Assembly (NCBI RefSeq): GCF_003443995.1 | Contig: NZ_QWEY01000006.1 | Location: forward strand, 62,001 to 126,000 | Direction: 5' to 3' | Length of the DNA stretch: 64,000 nt | From: Pseudotabrizicola alkalilacus | Lineage (GTDB): Bacteria; Pseudomonadota; Alphaproteobacteria; Rhodobacterales; Rhodobacteraceae | Part shown: one piece after another, positions 7,983 to 15,786 of the stretch | Layout of the letters: the number at the start of each line of letters is the position of its first letter | Position numbering within the stretch: position 1 is the stretch's first letter | Translations under genes and position numbers: made by a program | The notes under the pieces: generated by a model | The model's database searches: none | What the model saw: only the letters and a program-made list of their open reading frames with translations | Told to the model about the DNA's origin: nothing

Positions 7983-8388
7983 TTCAGGGGTGTTCTCCGA
8001 ACGCTTTATCCATTGACAGGCGCGGCAATCGACGGGGCTGGCCCCGCTCATACCGCGCCTGACGCGATGCCATTCATAGGTTTCCGCCTGCCAGTCGGTC
8101 AGACGCGCAACAACCGGCAAGCGCCGCTTCGCGTCGGTTCCGTTCGAGAAAACCGGTTCCTTCCACGCGCAAGCGCGCGGTTCCTTCCCGTTTTCACGCC
8201 CTCCACCCGGTTGCCCCGCGCCCGTCCGACCGCAGGACGGGCTGCGCCCTCCCTGCTTTGCCTCCGGGAATGTGTGGGCATTCCGAAGGCAGAGCAGGAA
8301 GGCCCGCCCGAGGGCGGAAAAAGTCGCAAGGCGGCTTTCGTCCGAGGGGGTTGAACCCACATCGCTCTCCCCAACCGAGGAGACTGAC
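7983..8388. other. Gene-free stretch with tandem hairpins upstream of ardC
   Basis: I see no convincing gene in these 406 bases. The right half holds several inverted repeats: CGCGC-AA-GCGCG near 8167, CCGTCC/GGACGG at 8222-8240, and a long imperfect hairpin at 8246-8304. A minus-strand reading frame of about 200 codons crosses the region, but it starts inside ardC and ends inside the upstream gene, so I treat it as a shadow. Confidence 0.6.
8246..8304. promoter_or_regulatory. Long imperfect hairpin upstream of ardC (candidate single-strand promoter or origin)
   Basis: The two arms (8246-8272 and 8279-8304) pair over roughly 25 positions with a few mismatches and a 6-base loop; the core arms read CTGCTTTGCCTCCGGGAATG and CATTCCGAAGGCAGAGCAG. 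It lies about 85 bases before the ardC start. In F-like plasmids, hairpins in entering single-stranded DNA (Frpo/Ssi) act as promoters for early anti-restriction genes. A similar role here is inference only. Confidence 0.45.
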
Positions 8389-9273
8389 ATGACCGCACCG
8401 AAGTTTGACTTACACGCCACGATCACAGCCCAGATCATCGAAGCAATGGAAGCAGGCTGCCCCCCGTGGCGCAAGCCTTGGACCGGAGGCGAGGCGGGCG
8501 CTTGCCTGCCCCTGCGGGGGAACGGCGAACCCTATCGAGGCATCAATGTTCTGGTGTTGTGGAGCATCGCAGCAGCCAAGGGCTACACATCAGCACATTG
8601 GCTGACCTTCAACCAAGCCAAGACCATGGGCGCGCATATCCGCAGGGGCGAGAAGGCTGCAACCGTGGTGAAGTTTGGCACCGTGGAGAAGGAAGACGAG
8701 AACGGCGAAGATAAGGTGATCCCCTTTGCCAAGGCTTACAGCGTCTTCAACGCCGAACAGATCGAGGGCTTGCCCGCCGACTTCTACCGCAAGCCGGAAC
8801 CCGCGCAGGACTTGGGCACCGAGGCCGACCCGGCGCTTGATGTCTTCTTTGCCGCAACGGGTGCCGCCATCGACACCACCAGCCAGCCCCGCGCGTTCTA
8901 TGACATCACAGCCGACCGCATCCACATGCCCCCCATCGGCACCTTCAAGGACGCGGCAGGCTACTACGGCACCTTGGCCCACGAACTGACCCACTGGACC
9001 GGCGCGACATCGCGGCTGGACCGCTTCACCCGCTTCGGCGACCGCAAAGCCTATGCGTTCGAGGAGTTGATCGCCGAGATTGGCAACTGCATGATCTGCG
9101 CAACCCTTGGACTGACCCCAGATTTCGCCCAAAGCGGGGCCTACATTGAGGGCTGGCTTGGCGCGATGAAGGAAGACAACCGCGCGATTTTCAAGGCAGC
9201 AAGCGAGGCGCAGAAGGCCATGGATTTCGTCCTGGCAATAACTGAAAATAGTGTGGCGATGGCGGCTGAATAG
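8389..9273 (+). CDS. ArdC-family antirestriction protein with zincin-like metallopeptidase domain
   Basis: A 294-residue protein with the two-domain ArdC layout. Residues 5-135 form the single-strand-DNA-binding domain (PPWRKPW, YRGINVLVLW, HWLTFNQAK, GEKAATVVKFG). Residues about 155-285 form the metallopeptidase-like domain with HELTHW at 198-203 and the downstream acidic motif FEELIAEIG. ArdC proteins bind incoming single-stranded DNA and can protect it from restriction during conjugation. The start at 8389 has GAGGAG upstream; a longer in-frame reading from 8272 begins inside the hairpin and is rejected. It fits an element that must pass host restriction while carrying its own restriction-modification system. 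Confidence 0.92.
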   Translation: MTAPKFDLHATITAQIIEAMEAGCPPWRKPWTGGEAGACLPLRGNGEPYRGINVLVLWSIAAAKGYTSAHWLTFNQAKTMGAHIRRGEKAATVVKFGTVEKEDENGEDKVIPFAKAYSVFNAEQIEGLPADFYRKPEPAQDLGTEADPALDVFFAATGAAIDTTSQPRAFYDITADRIHMPPIGTFKDAAGYYGTLAHELTHWTGATSRLDRFTRFGDRKAYAFEELIAEIGNCMICATLGLTPDFAQSGAYIEGWLGAMKEDNRAIFKAASEAQKAMDFVLAITENSVAMAAE

Positions 9274-9341
9274 CCGCCATTTTTCTACTGGGATTCCCAG
9301 ACGCACCCATCTGGTCTGCACCTGAAACCGAGGAGCAGACC

Positions 9342-9539
9342 ATGTTTTCGCCCAAGACCACCTACAAGATCATTCGTTTCCGCTTCAATGATGGCCGCCG
9401 CAACATCAAGGGGGGCTTATCGCTGGAAGAGGCGCAGGAGCATTGCTCATCGCCCAAAACTCATGGCGAAGGCTGGTTCGATGGCTACGACATCGAGACC
9501 GAACAAGAACAACGTCGCCGCGCCCGCCGCCGCAGGTGA
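9342..9539 (+). CDS. Small conserved-looking hypothetical protein downstream of ardC
   Basis: A 65-residue soluble protein beginning at an ATG with GAGGAG 7 bases upstream, 68 bases after ardC. The sequence (TYKIIRFRF, LSLEEAQEHC, GEGWFDGYDIE) reads like a compact beta-alpha-beta unit, and the tail is strongly basic (RRRARRRR). It is probably co-transcribed with ardC and is followed by a terminator hairpin at 9561-9594. I know of similar short proteins beside ardC in related islands but cannot assign a role. The basic tail would suit nucleic-acid binding. Confidence 0.65.
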   Translation: MFSPKTTYKIIRFRFNDGRRNIKGGLSLEEAQEHCSSPKTHGEGWFDGYDIETEQEQRRRARRRR

Positions 9540-9560
9540 GCGGCGGCACCGACCAAGAGA

Positions 9561-9594
9561 AAACGCCCCCGACCATCGCTGGCCGGGGGCGTTT
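9561..9594 (+). terminator. Rho-independent-like terminator after the ardC unit
   Basis: AAACGCCCCCG (9561-9571) and CGGGGGCGTTT (9584-9594) form a perfect 11-bp stem with a 12-base loop, followed by CATTTC. The stem carries its own terminal T-run and A-run, so it can stop transcription in both directions. Confidence 0.75.
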
Positions 9595-9672
9595 CATTTC
9601 ACCGAGGATTGCCAGACGATGCGGATGTAGCAGGTTCGCCGAAGCGAATGTCCTAATCCCTCATGGGGAGTG

Positions 9673-10110
9673 ATGATCAGCCACCTATGCGGCGGCGCAC
9701 TGGACCATCCTCACAGTCTGGCAAGGGAGATATGGGACCGCTTCCGAAGGACGGAAGCCGATTTTCAGGATTTTTTGCGGCAGGCGGCAAGCCGCCCGCC
9801 GCTTGAACTTCCAGCCTACACACGCCAAGGTGGCGGCAAGCGGCACCACCTTGGAGAGTTCGGCGGTATGTTCTTCACACGCATGGGATTTGTCTTTGCT
9901 CACCTGTTTTTTTGGTACGGGCTTTTTGGCGTGGCATTCGCCATCTACCAAGGACTGAACCATCCCGACTTTGCCGACAACCAAGGTGCCGCGACCGCCT
10001 ACCTCATTAGCGAAGTTGGCGAGGGGCTCACCCGTGCTGTCTTCGGTTTGGCGCTTGGCGTTCTGTGCGAAATCAGTTCAAAGAAGCACAAGGCTGACCA
10101 GCAGGCATAG
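9673..10110 (+). CDS. Small membrane protein upstream of the restriction-modification gene
   Basis: A 145-residue protein with a soluble N-terminal half (IWDRFRRTEADFQDFLRQ) and two membrane segments: about residues 72-98 (FVFAHLFFWYGLFGVAFAIY) and 113-138 (LISEVGEGLTRAVFGLALGVL). GGGAG at 9665-9669 precedes both the GTG at 9670 and the ATG at 9673; either could be used. The gene ends 45 bases before the MmeI-like enzyme and points the same way, so the two may be co-transcribed. I do not recognise the family. A membrane partner for a defence gene is possible but unproven. Confidence 0.6.
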   Translation: MISHLCGGALDHPHSLAREIWDRFRRTEADFQDFLRQAASRPPLELPAYTRQGGGKRHHLGEFGGMFFTRMGFVFAHLFFWYGLFGVAFAIYQGLNHPDFADNQGAATAYLISEVGEGLTRAVFGLALGVLCEISSKKHKADQQA

Positions 10111-10155
10111 ATTACGCTGCAAAGTAGGGCTTTTTTAGGCAAGGTAAGATTCTTT

Positions 10156-13100
10156 ATGGTTCCTTCGGACGACTTCCGGGCCTTCATCGAGAAGGCCAAG
10201 GCCAGTGGCGGGGCCGAGATGGCAAACTGCCAGCCGTTCATCGAACGGCTTTGCCGCTTTATGTCCCTTCCCGAACCTGACCTTGCGACCGAACGGAACC
10301 ACCTGAACGACTATGTTTATGAACGCCGCGTTGATTTCAAACACCCAGACGGCACCACATCGGCGGGACGCATCGACCTCTACAAGCGCGGGCACTTCAT
10401 CCTTGAAGCCAAGCAGTCAGCCAAGCGCGCCAAGTCTGCCACTGCTGATCAGCCCGGTCTATTTCCCGAGGACATGATCCAGACCAAGGGCGGTCAAGCC
10501 AAGCGTGGCACCCGCACATGGGACAAGGTGATGGTCGCCGCCAAGAAACAGGCCGAGGATTACGCCCGCGCCTTGCCCGTCGATCACGGCTACCCGCCCT
10601 TCATCCTCGTCTTGGACATCGGCAATGTGGTGGAGGTTTATGCCGACTTTTCAGGTCAGGGCAAAAACTACGCCCATTTCCCAGACCGGCAATCCTACCG
10701 CCTGTCCATGGACGACCTCTTGGAAGCAAACATCCAAGACCGATTGCGCGCAATCTGGAAAGACCCCCAGAGCCTTGACCCTACCCGCAAATCCGCAGAG
10801 GTGACTCGCGACATCGCCGAGCGTCTGGCCAAGATCGCCCGCCGCCTTGAAGGCCGCTACAAGCCGCAGGATGTGGCCGAGTTCCTTATGCGCTGCGTTT
10901 TCACCATGTTCGCCGAAGATGTGAAACTGCTGCCCCCGGACTCGTTCAAGAACCTTTTGGGCGACATGGTGAAGCGCCCCAAAGACTTCGTACCCGCGCT
11001 TGAAGACCTTTGGGACCGCATGGACAAAGGCGGCTATGACCGTGGCCTTGGCAAGACCATCAAGCGGTTCAACGGCTCGCTGTTCAAGAACGCCAAGGCT
11101 TTGCCGTTGGAGTCCGACGACATTAACGAGGTCTGGATCGCCGCCAAGCGCGACTGGCAGGATGTGGAACCTGCCATCTTTGGCACCCTTGTCGAACGCG
11201 CGCTGGACAGCCGCGAGCGGTCGAAACTCGGGGCGCACTACACGCCGCGCACCTATGTCGAACGGCTGGTGATCCCGACCATCATCGAACCCTTGCGCGC
11301 CGATTGGGATGCGGTATCGGCCCAGATCAACGACCTTTTGGAAGACGGCAAGAAGGTGGAAGCCCTGCGCGCCGCCACCAAGTTCCATCGCCAACTTTGT
11401 ACCGTCCGCGTTCTTGACCCGGCCTGTGGCACCGGCAACTTCCTCTATGTCTCACTGGAACTGATGAAGCGGCTTGAAGGCGAAGTGCTGGAAACCATCG
11501 CCGACCTTGGCGGCAAGCCCGACCGTTATTCCGATTTCCCAAACGAGGCGCAGGGCCGACTTGGCCGCATGCTGGCCAAGTCTGGCGGCACCTTCACCGT
11601 TGATCCGCACCAGTTCTATGGCCTTGAACTCAATCCCCGCGCCGCGACCATCGCCGACCTTGTGCTGTGGATTGGCTACCTGAAATGGCAGATCAAGACC
11701 GGAGGCCCTGATGCGGTGAAAGAACCCGTGCTTGACGCTTACGGCACCATCGTTTGCCAGGATGCTATCTTGGCATACGACAGCGCCGATCCTGTGCTGG
11801 ACGCGAACGGCAAACCCCTGACCCGTTGGGATGGCATCACCAAGAAGGCTGACCCGATCACCGGGGCCGAGGTGCCCGACACATCGGCAACAAGACCAGT
11901 GCTGCGCTATCACAACTTCCGCAAGGCCGCATGGCCCGAAGTGGAGTTCATCGTTGGCAACCCGCCCTTCATCGGCGGCAAGGACATGCGCGCCGAACTG
12001 GGCGAAGGCTACGCCGAGGCCGCATGGGCCGCGCGCCCCGACATTCCGGGCGGGGCTGATTTCGTGATGCATTTCTGGGACGAGGCCGCAAATCGGCTTC
12101 TGGCCAAGGGCACCAAGGGCCAGCCCAACCCGCTGCGCCGGTTCGGGTTCATCACCAGCAACTCTATTGACCAAGTGTTTTCAAGCCGCGTGATCGAGGC
12201 GCGGATGACCGGCAAGACGCCGCTTTCCTTGGTCTATGCCATCCCTGACCACCCGTGGCTGAAAGCGGCAGACAAGGCCGCTGTGCGCATTGCCTTGACC
12301 GTAGCAGTCGCAGGGGACGCAGAGGGTGTGTTGGCAGAGGTCGTCCGAGAGGACGGATTGAACACCGACACGCCGACTGTTGAACTGGTCGTCAAGCCGG
12401 GGCACATCACGGCTGGGCTTACCATCGGGGCGGATCTAGCCAAGGCAAAACCACTTTGGGCCAACGCGGCGTTGTCCAGCCGAGGCGTGTCCCTTCACGG
12501 CGCAGGCTTCATCGTGACACCAGCCAAGGCTGCCCAACTTGGGTTGGGCAAGGTAGCGGGGCTTGAAAACCACATCCGCGAGTATCGAAACGGACGAGAC
12601 TTGGCAGACCGCCCGCGCGGCGTGATGGTGATCGACCTGTTCGGGCTGACAGCGGAACAGGTCAGGGACCGATTCCCTGCCGTTTATGGCCATGTGGTCG
12701 AGAACGTGAAGAACGAGCGGGAAGCCAAGGTTGGCGGATCGAAGGACTTGGCAGAATACGCGCGGCTCTGGTGGCTGTTTGGCAAGCCTCGCTCGGAGTT
12801 GAGGCCCGCACTTGAAGGCTTGCCGCGCTACATCGCCACCATCGAAACGGCCAAACACAGGTTCTTCCAGTTCCTTGATGCCAAAGTCCTCCCCGACAAT
12901 ATGCTGGTGAATATCGCCGTCGCAGACAGCCGAACGCTGGCGGTTCTGTCATCCCGTATCAGTGTAATCTGGATGCTTGGTGCTGGTGGAACCCTTGAAG
13001 ACCGCCCCCGGTACAACAAAACACGAACCTTTGACCCCTTCGTATTCCCAACCTTTGACAAGGTTTCGCCTGTGCTGTCCGGCACACTGGCGACCCTTGG

Positions 13101-13800
13101 CGAGCGGCTGGACGCATTCCGCAAGGAACGCATTGCTGCGCACCCGCACCTGACAATGACGGGCCTCTACAACAGTCTTGAACGCTTGCGCGAACTGACC
13201 AACGGGGCCAATGTGCCGCCCCTGTCCGAGGCCGAGCGCGACATCAAGGACGCGGGCCAGATTCAGGTGTTGCGCGACCTTCACGACGAAATCGACAGGG
13301 CGGTATTGGACACCTATGGATGGTCTGATCTGACCCCGGCGCTTGTTGGTATGCCGGGGGCGACCACGCCCTCGCCGCACAAATCCCCGGCGCAGATCGC
13401 CGCCGAGGCAGAGGTGCTTGTTCGGCTTGTGGCGCTCAATCAGGCACGACAGGTCAGCGAGTCCAAAGGCGAGATTGAATGGCTTCGCCCCGAATACCAA
13501 GTGCCTCGCCTGCGCATGAAGGCCCCCCAACCCGACCGAGCCAAGCAGGTCGCGGCAGACCTTGGAGGCTCTGCCGAGGGCGCGGCCTTGGCCCTTTTGT
13601 GGCCGAGCGATGGGCTGGACCAAATCCGCGCGGTGCGCAGCGTCCTTGCGACGGCCACCACGCCCCTTGCGCCCGAGGACATCGCCCGCCGCTTTCGCGG
13701 GGGCCGCAATCGCGCTTCGCGCGTCGAGACCGTCTTGCGCCACATGGTCGAGACCGGGATGGTCCGCGCCGATGGCCGCAGCCACTTCCTGCCCCGCTGA
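10156..13800 (+). CDS. MmeI-like (type IIL/IIG) restriction-modification enzyme
   Basis: A 1214-residue single-chain enzyme that should both methylate and cut DNA. The N-terminal nuclease shows a PD-(D/E)xK core with Asp74 and Glu84-x-Lys86 (RIDLY...LEAKQ). A helical spacer follows, then an amino-methyltransferase with SAM-binding motif I LDPACGTGNF at 420-429 and catalytic motif IV NPPF at 602-605, and a target-recognition region after about 720. In type IIL enzymes one subunit modifies one strand and no separate modification subunit is required. MmeI itself is about 920 residues; the extra roughly 200 C-terminal residues (ending in a winged-helix-like RASRVETVLRHMVETGMV) are unusual. The recognition site cannot be read from sequence. 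Confidence 0.85.
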   Translation: MVPSDDFRAFIEKAKASGGAEMANCQPFIERLCRFMSLPEPDLATERNHLNDYVYERRVDFKHPDGTTSAGRIDLYKRGHFILEAKQSAKRAKSATADQPGLFPEDMIQTKGGQAKRGTRTWDKVMVAAKKQAEDYARALPVDHGYPPFILVLDIGNVVEVYADFSGQGKNYAHFPDRQSYRLSMDDLLEANIQDRLRAIWKDPQSLDPTRKSAEVTRDIAERLAKIARRLEGRYKPQDVAEFLMRCVFTMFAEDVKLLPPDSFKNLLGDMVKRPKDFVPALEDLWDRMDKGGYDRGLGKTIKRFNGSLFKNAKALPLESDDINEVWIAAKRDWQDVEPAIFGTLVERALDSRERSKLGAHYTPRTYVERLVIPTIIEPLRADWDAVSAQINDLLEDGKKVEALRAATKFHRQLCTVRVLDPACGTGNFLYVSLELMKRLEGEVLETIADLGGKPDRYSDFPNEAQGRLGRMLAKSGGTFTVDPHQFYGLELNPRAATIADLVLWIGYLKWQIKTGGPDAVKEPVLDAYGTIVCQDAILAYDSADPVLDANGKPLTRWDGITKKADPITGAEVPDTSATRPVLRYHNFRKAAWPEVEFIVGNPPFIGGKDMRAELGEGYAEAAWAARPDIPGGADFVMHFWDEAANRLLAKGTKGQPNPLRRFGFITSNSIDQVFSSRVIEARMTGKTPLSLVYAIPDHPWLKAADKAAVRIALTVAVAGDAEGVLAEVVREDGLNTDTPTVELVVKPGHITAGLTIGADLAKAKPLWANAALSSRGVSLHGAGFIVTPAKAAQLGLGKVAGLENHIREYRNGRDLADRPRGVMVIDLFGLTAEQVRDRFPAVYGHVVENVKNEREAKVGGSKDLAEYARLWWLFGKPRSELRPALEGLPRYIATIETAKHRFFQFLDAKVLPDNMLVNIAVADSRTLAVLSSRISVIWMLGAGGTLEDRPRYNKTRTFDPFVFPTFDKVSPVLSGTLATLGERLDAFRKERIAAHPHLTMTGLYNSLERLRELTNGANVPPLSEAERDIKDAGQIQVLRDLHDEIDRAVLDTYGWSDLTPALVGMPGATTPSPHKSPAQIAAEAEVLVRLVALNQARQVSESKGEIEWLRPEYQVPRLRMKAPQPDRAKQVAADLGGSAEGAALALLWPSDGLDQIRAVRSVLATATTPLAPEDIARRFRGGRNRASRVETVLRHMVETGMVRADGRSHFLPR

Positions 13801-14676
13801 CCGCGCTTTGCGTTTGGTCTTCGCAGGCGCGACATACCCCGGCACCAGCCGATCCGGGACCGGGTTGGCTTGGGCATAGGTGATGCGGGCATCGGCAATG
13901 CGAACAAAGTCGGGGTTCATATCAATCCCGATGTAGTTCATCCCGGCCCAAACCGCCGCCATCCCCGCCGAACCACTGCCCATGAACGGGTCGATGACCG
14001 TATCGCCGGGCTTGGCGACGAGTTTCAAAAGGTGCGTCAGCAAGGCAACCGGCTTGACACAAAAGTGGAAGTTCCGGCGCGTTTTCTTTGACTTGTAGTG
14101 CGCCGACTTACCCGTGCGAGGCTTTGGATTGACCGGGCGAAGAGGGAAAGCATCCGCGCCGAGGTCGCGTTCCCAATCAGTCGGCTTGTTATAGGAAAAG
14201 ACGGTCGTGCTCGACTTACCATCGCCGAGGGTGTTCTTGGTGCGCAGCCCGCCCGTACCCCACTTGGCGACATTCTCCGTGTAGGTCTTACAGTCCGTCT
14301 TCTTGCGGGCAATGACGATGGACTCGTGTCCGGGGATAACGCGAGAGTCCACCTCATCATTCAAGGGTTGGGTCGCAGGCAGACCATTCGGGTAGTGCCA
14401 GACCCAGACGTTGCGGATTTCAAACCCGGCCTTCTCCAAGTCGAACGCAAGCCTGTGCGCCATATCGGGGAAGCAAAACACAGCGATATGCGCCCCGGGC
14501 TTCAACACCCGGAGAAGTTCCACCCAGATGAGAAAGTTTGGCAGAACCAAATCCCAGCGGATGCCCCGCACCTTCTTGCCGTATGGCGGGTCGATCACAC
14601 CCCCGTCAACGCTGTTGCTTGGTACGTTCGCAAGAGCGAAAAGCGCATCACCCGTCATCAAGTCGACCTTCGCCAT
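12949..14676 (-). CDS. Beta-class DNA methyltransferase, frame overlapping the convergent restriction gene
   Basis: A DNA amino-methyltransferase with motif order IV then I (beta class): DPPY at residues 29-32 and DPFMGSGSAG at 229-238, with the target-recognition region between. DPPY is usual for adenine-N6 enzymes of the CcrM type. The catalytic domain ends near residue 270, but the frame stays open to residue 575, antisense to the MmeI-like gene from residue 293 onward. That tail has no recognisable domain, so the natural C-terminus may have been lost by a small mutation or the tail may simply be translated. The ATG at 14676 has GGAGG 5 bases upstream. It may protect the element or regulate genes. 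Confidence 0.82.
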   Translation of the reverse strand: MAKVDLMTGDALFALANVPSNSVDGGVIDPPYGKKVRGIRWDLVLPNFLIWVELLRVLKPGAHIAVFCFPDMAHRLAFDLEKAGFEIRNVWVWHYPNGLPATQPLNDEVDSRVIPGHESIVIARKKTDCKTYTENVAKWGTGGLRTKNTLGDGKSSTTVFSYNKPTDWERDLGADAFPLRPVNPKPRTGKSAHYKSKKTRRNFHFCVKPVALLTHLLKLVAKPGDTVIDPFMGSGSAGMAAVWAGMNYIGIDMNPDFVRIADARITYAQANPVPDRLVPGYVAPAKTKRKARSAGQEVAAAIGADHPGLDHVAQDGLDARSAIAAPAKAAGDVLGRKGRGGRRKDAAHRADLVQPIARPQKGQGRALGRASKVCRDLLGSVGLGGLHAQARHLVFGAKPFNLAFGLADLSCLIERHKPNKHLCLGGDLRRGFVRRGRGRPRHTNKRRGQIRPSIGVQYRPVDFVVKVAQHLNLARVLDVALGLGQGRHIGPVGQFAQAFKTVVEARHCQVRVRSNAFLAECVQPLAKGRQCAGQHRRNLVKGWEYEGVKGSCFVVPGAVFKGSTSTKHPDYTDTG

Positions 14677-14784
14677 TTGAACCTCCGTCGTTAGTGGCGG
14701 AGGAACATTTGCCTCTGGCTGTCAAAGGGAAATCGAAGAGGCCAGAATAGTGCATGGCTGCGATGGATTTTTTTCAAGCACCTG

Positions 14785-14797
14785 TTTACATTGTAAA
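14785..14797. promoter_or_regulatory. Palindrome in the AT-rich region upstream of the methyltransferase
   Basis: TTTACA-T-TGTAAA is a perfect 13-bp palindrome about 110 bases upstream of the methyltransferase start, in an AT-rich stretch (about 14755-14825) unlike the surrounding DNA. It could be an operator for the methyltransferase promoter. No dedicated regulator gene is seen beside it. Confidence 0.35.
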
Positions 14798-14855
14798 TAT
14801 TTCATTTGATGCCAAACAATAAGAATGCAACGCGCGCCCGTGGGCGCGCGGAGTT

Positions 14856-15113
14856 TTAGTCAGAAAGGCAGCGGAGACCGTGGCGGATGGAAGTTTTTGT
14901 ATAACGCCCACCGTCAGGCGTTTCTGTCTCGCCAAGTTCGCAATACAAGATTTCCGTCGCACCCGTCAGGCCATGCCTTTCGAGCAGATCACGGCAGACA
15001 TGGTAGAACCCATAGTCATTCGCCATGTGAAGGGCGACGTTCCAAAGGTTCCGGTTCGGATGCCCGTTGTAGGGAGAGTTTGAGGGTCGGTTTGCGGTCG
15101 TCTTCGGTGCCAT
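14856..15113 (-). CDS. Small island protein (DUF7249-like)
   Basis: An 85-residue protein. The phrase HPNRNLWNVALHMANDYGFYHVCRDLLE resembles a family of short proteins found in phages and mobile elements (I recall it as DUF7249), where a similar N-terminal WNVALWISND block occurs; the assignment is from memory. No membrane segment or signal peptide. The ATG at 15113 has AAAGGA about 8 bases upstream. It lies 179 bases upstream of the methyltransferase and on the same strand, so the two may share a transcript. Function unknown. Confidence 0.6.
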   Translation of the reverse strand: MAPKTTANRPSNSPYNGHPNRNLWNVALHMANDYGFYHVCRDLLERHGLTGATEILYCELGETETPDGGRYTKTSIRHGLRCLSD

Positions 15114-15312
15114 AGTCCTGTCCTTTCGTTGGAGGCACAGGGCAAGTCAGTCGGTTTTGACGATTTGGAAATCAGTCGGAGCATTTTTCTTGGTCGCTAA
15201 CCCATCCGTTGTGGTGGCACAGTCAAATCGTCGCGGAAGTCTGCGTGCTTCTCGGAACGGGTAACTTGGGGTTCGGAGACGAACCTGACCATACGCCTCT
15301 TGATCTTTCCTC

Positions 15313-15786
15313 CTAATATCCAAGGACAACGGAGCTTACGGCGCGAACAAATCTTTTTGAGTTCAAATAGTACCCCTGAACAACAGAAAAACCTGTACCA
15401 TTTCTTTTGCCATGTGCCACTTGATCCCGAAGCGTTTTGAGACTGTCCACTGCATCGCGCTCCGGCCCAGTGGTCGCAACTTCCACCGCACTCCACCAAT
15501 CTAAATGGAAATGATCTAAAATTTTTTTGACTTTATCGCAATCAAGAGAGTTATTTCGAGCGACGGTTTTCTCTATAAACCTTTTGACAATTGCATTTCC
15601 ATTTACCCGCCCGTATTCGGAGAGTATAAATATGACCGACTGCTCGACATGACCTGCACCGGCCAAGACGAGATGGCTCGAAAACACATGTTGAAGTGGG
15701 AGATCAGCCTCGTCAGCAGCAGCCCGCAAATCCACAGAAAGCTTGTCTATCCGCTGTTCTTCACTCGAAATGGTTAGTGGCGGCAT
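15313..15786 (-). CDS. HEPN-domain protein (RiboL-PSP/MAE_28990-like), putative RNase effector
   Basis: A 157-residue all-helical protein. The C-terminal motif RDQVAH (Arg120 to His125, Rx4H) is the canonical HEPN ribonuclease signature, and the N-terminal AGAGHVEQSV block matches HEPN proteins that pair with DUF262. The start at 15786 is set by AAGGAAG 6 bases upstream and overlaps the end of the DUF262 gene by 26 bases, a sign of translational coupling. In known systems such HEPN proteins cut RNA and are held in check by a partner. Hand-counted G+C of this pair is about 40%, far below the host. A defence role is inferred. Confidence 0.75.
   Translation of the reverse strand: MPPLTISSEEQRIDKLSVDLRAAADEADLPLQHVFSSHLVLAGAGHVEQSVIFILSEYGRVNGNAIVKRFIEKTVARNNSLDCDKVKKILDHFHLDWWSAVEVATTGPERDAVDSLKTLRDQVAHGKRNGTGFSVVQGYYLNSKRFVRAVSSVVLGY

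Noticed and set aside
7866-8474. A 202-codon minus-strand open frame across the ardC upstream region
   Set aside because: It starts inside ardC and ends inside the upstream gene; no family match and no ribosome site. The stretch is better explained by hairpins.
15147-15329. A 60-codon minus-strand frame between the DUF7249-like and HEPN genes
   Set aside because: It overlaps the end of the HEPN gene, lacks a ribosome site and is very basic without structure.
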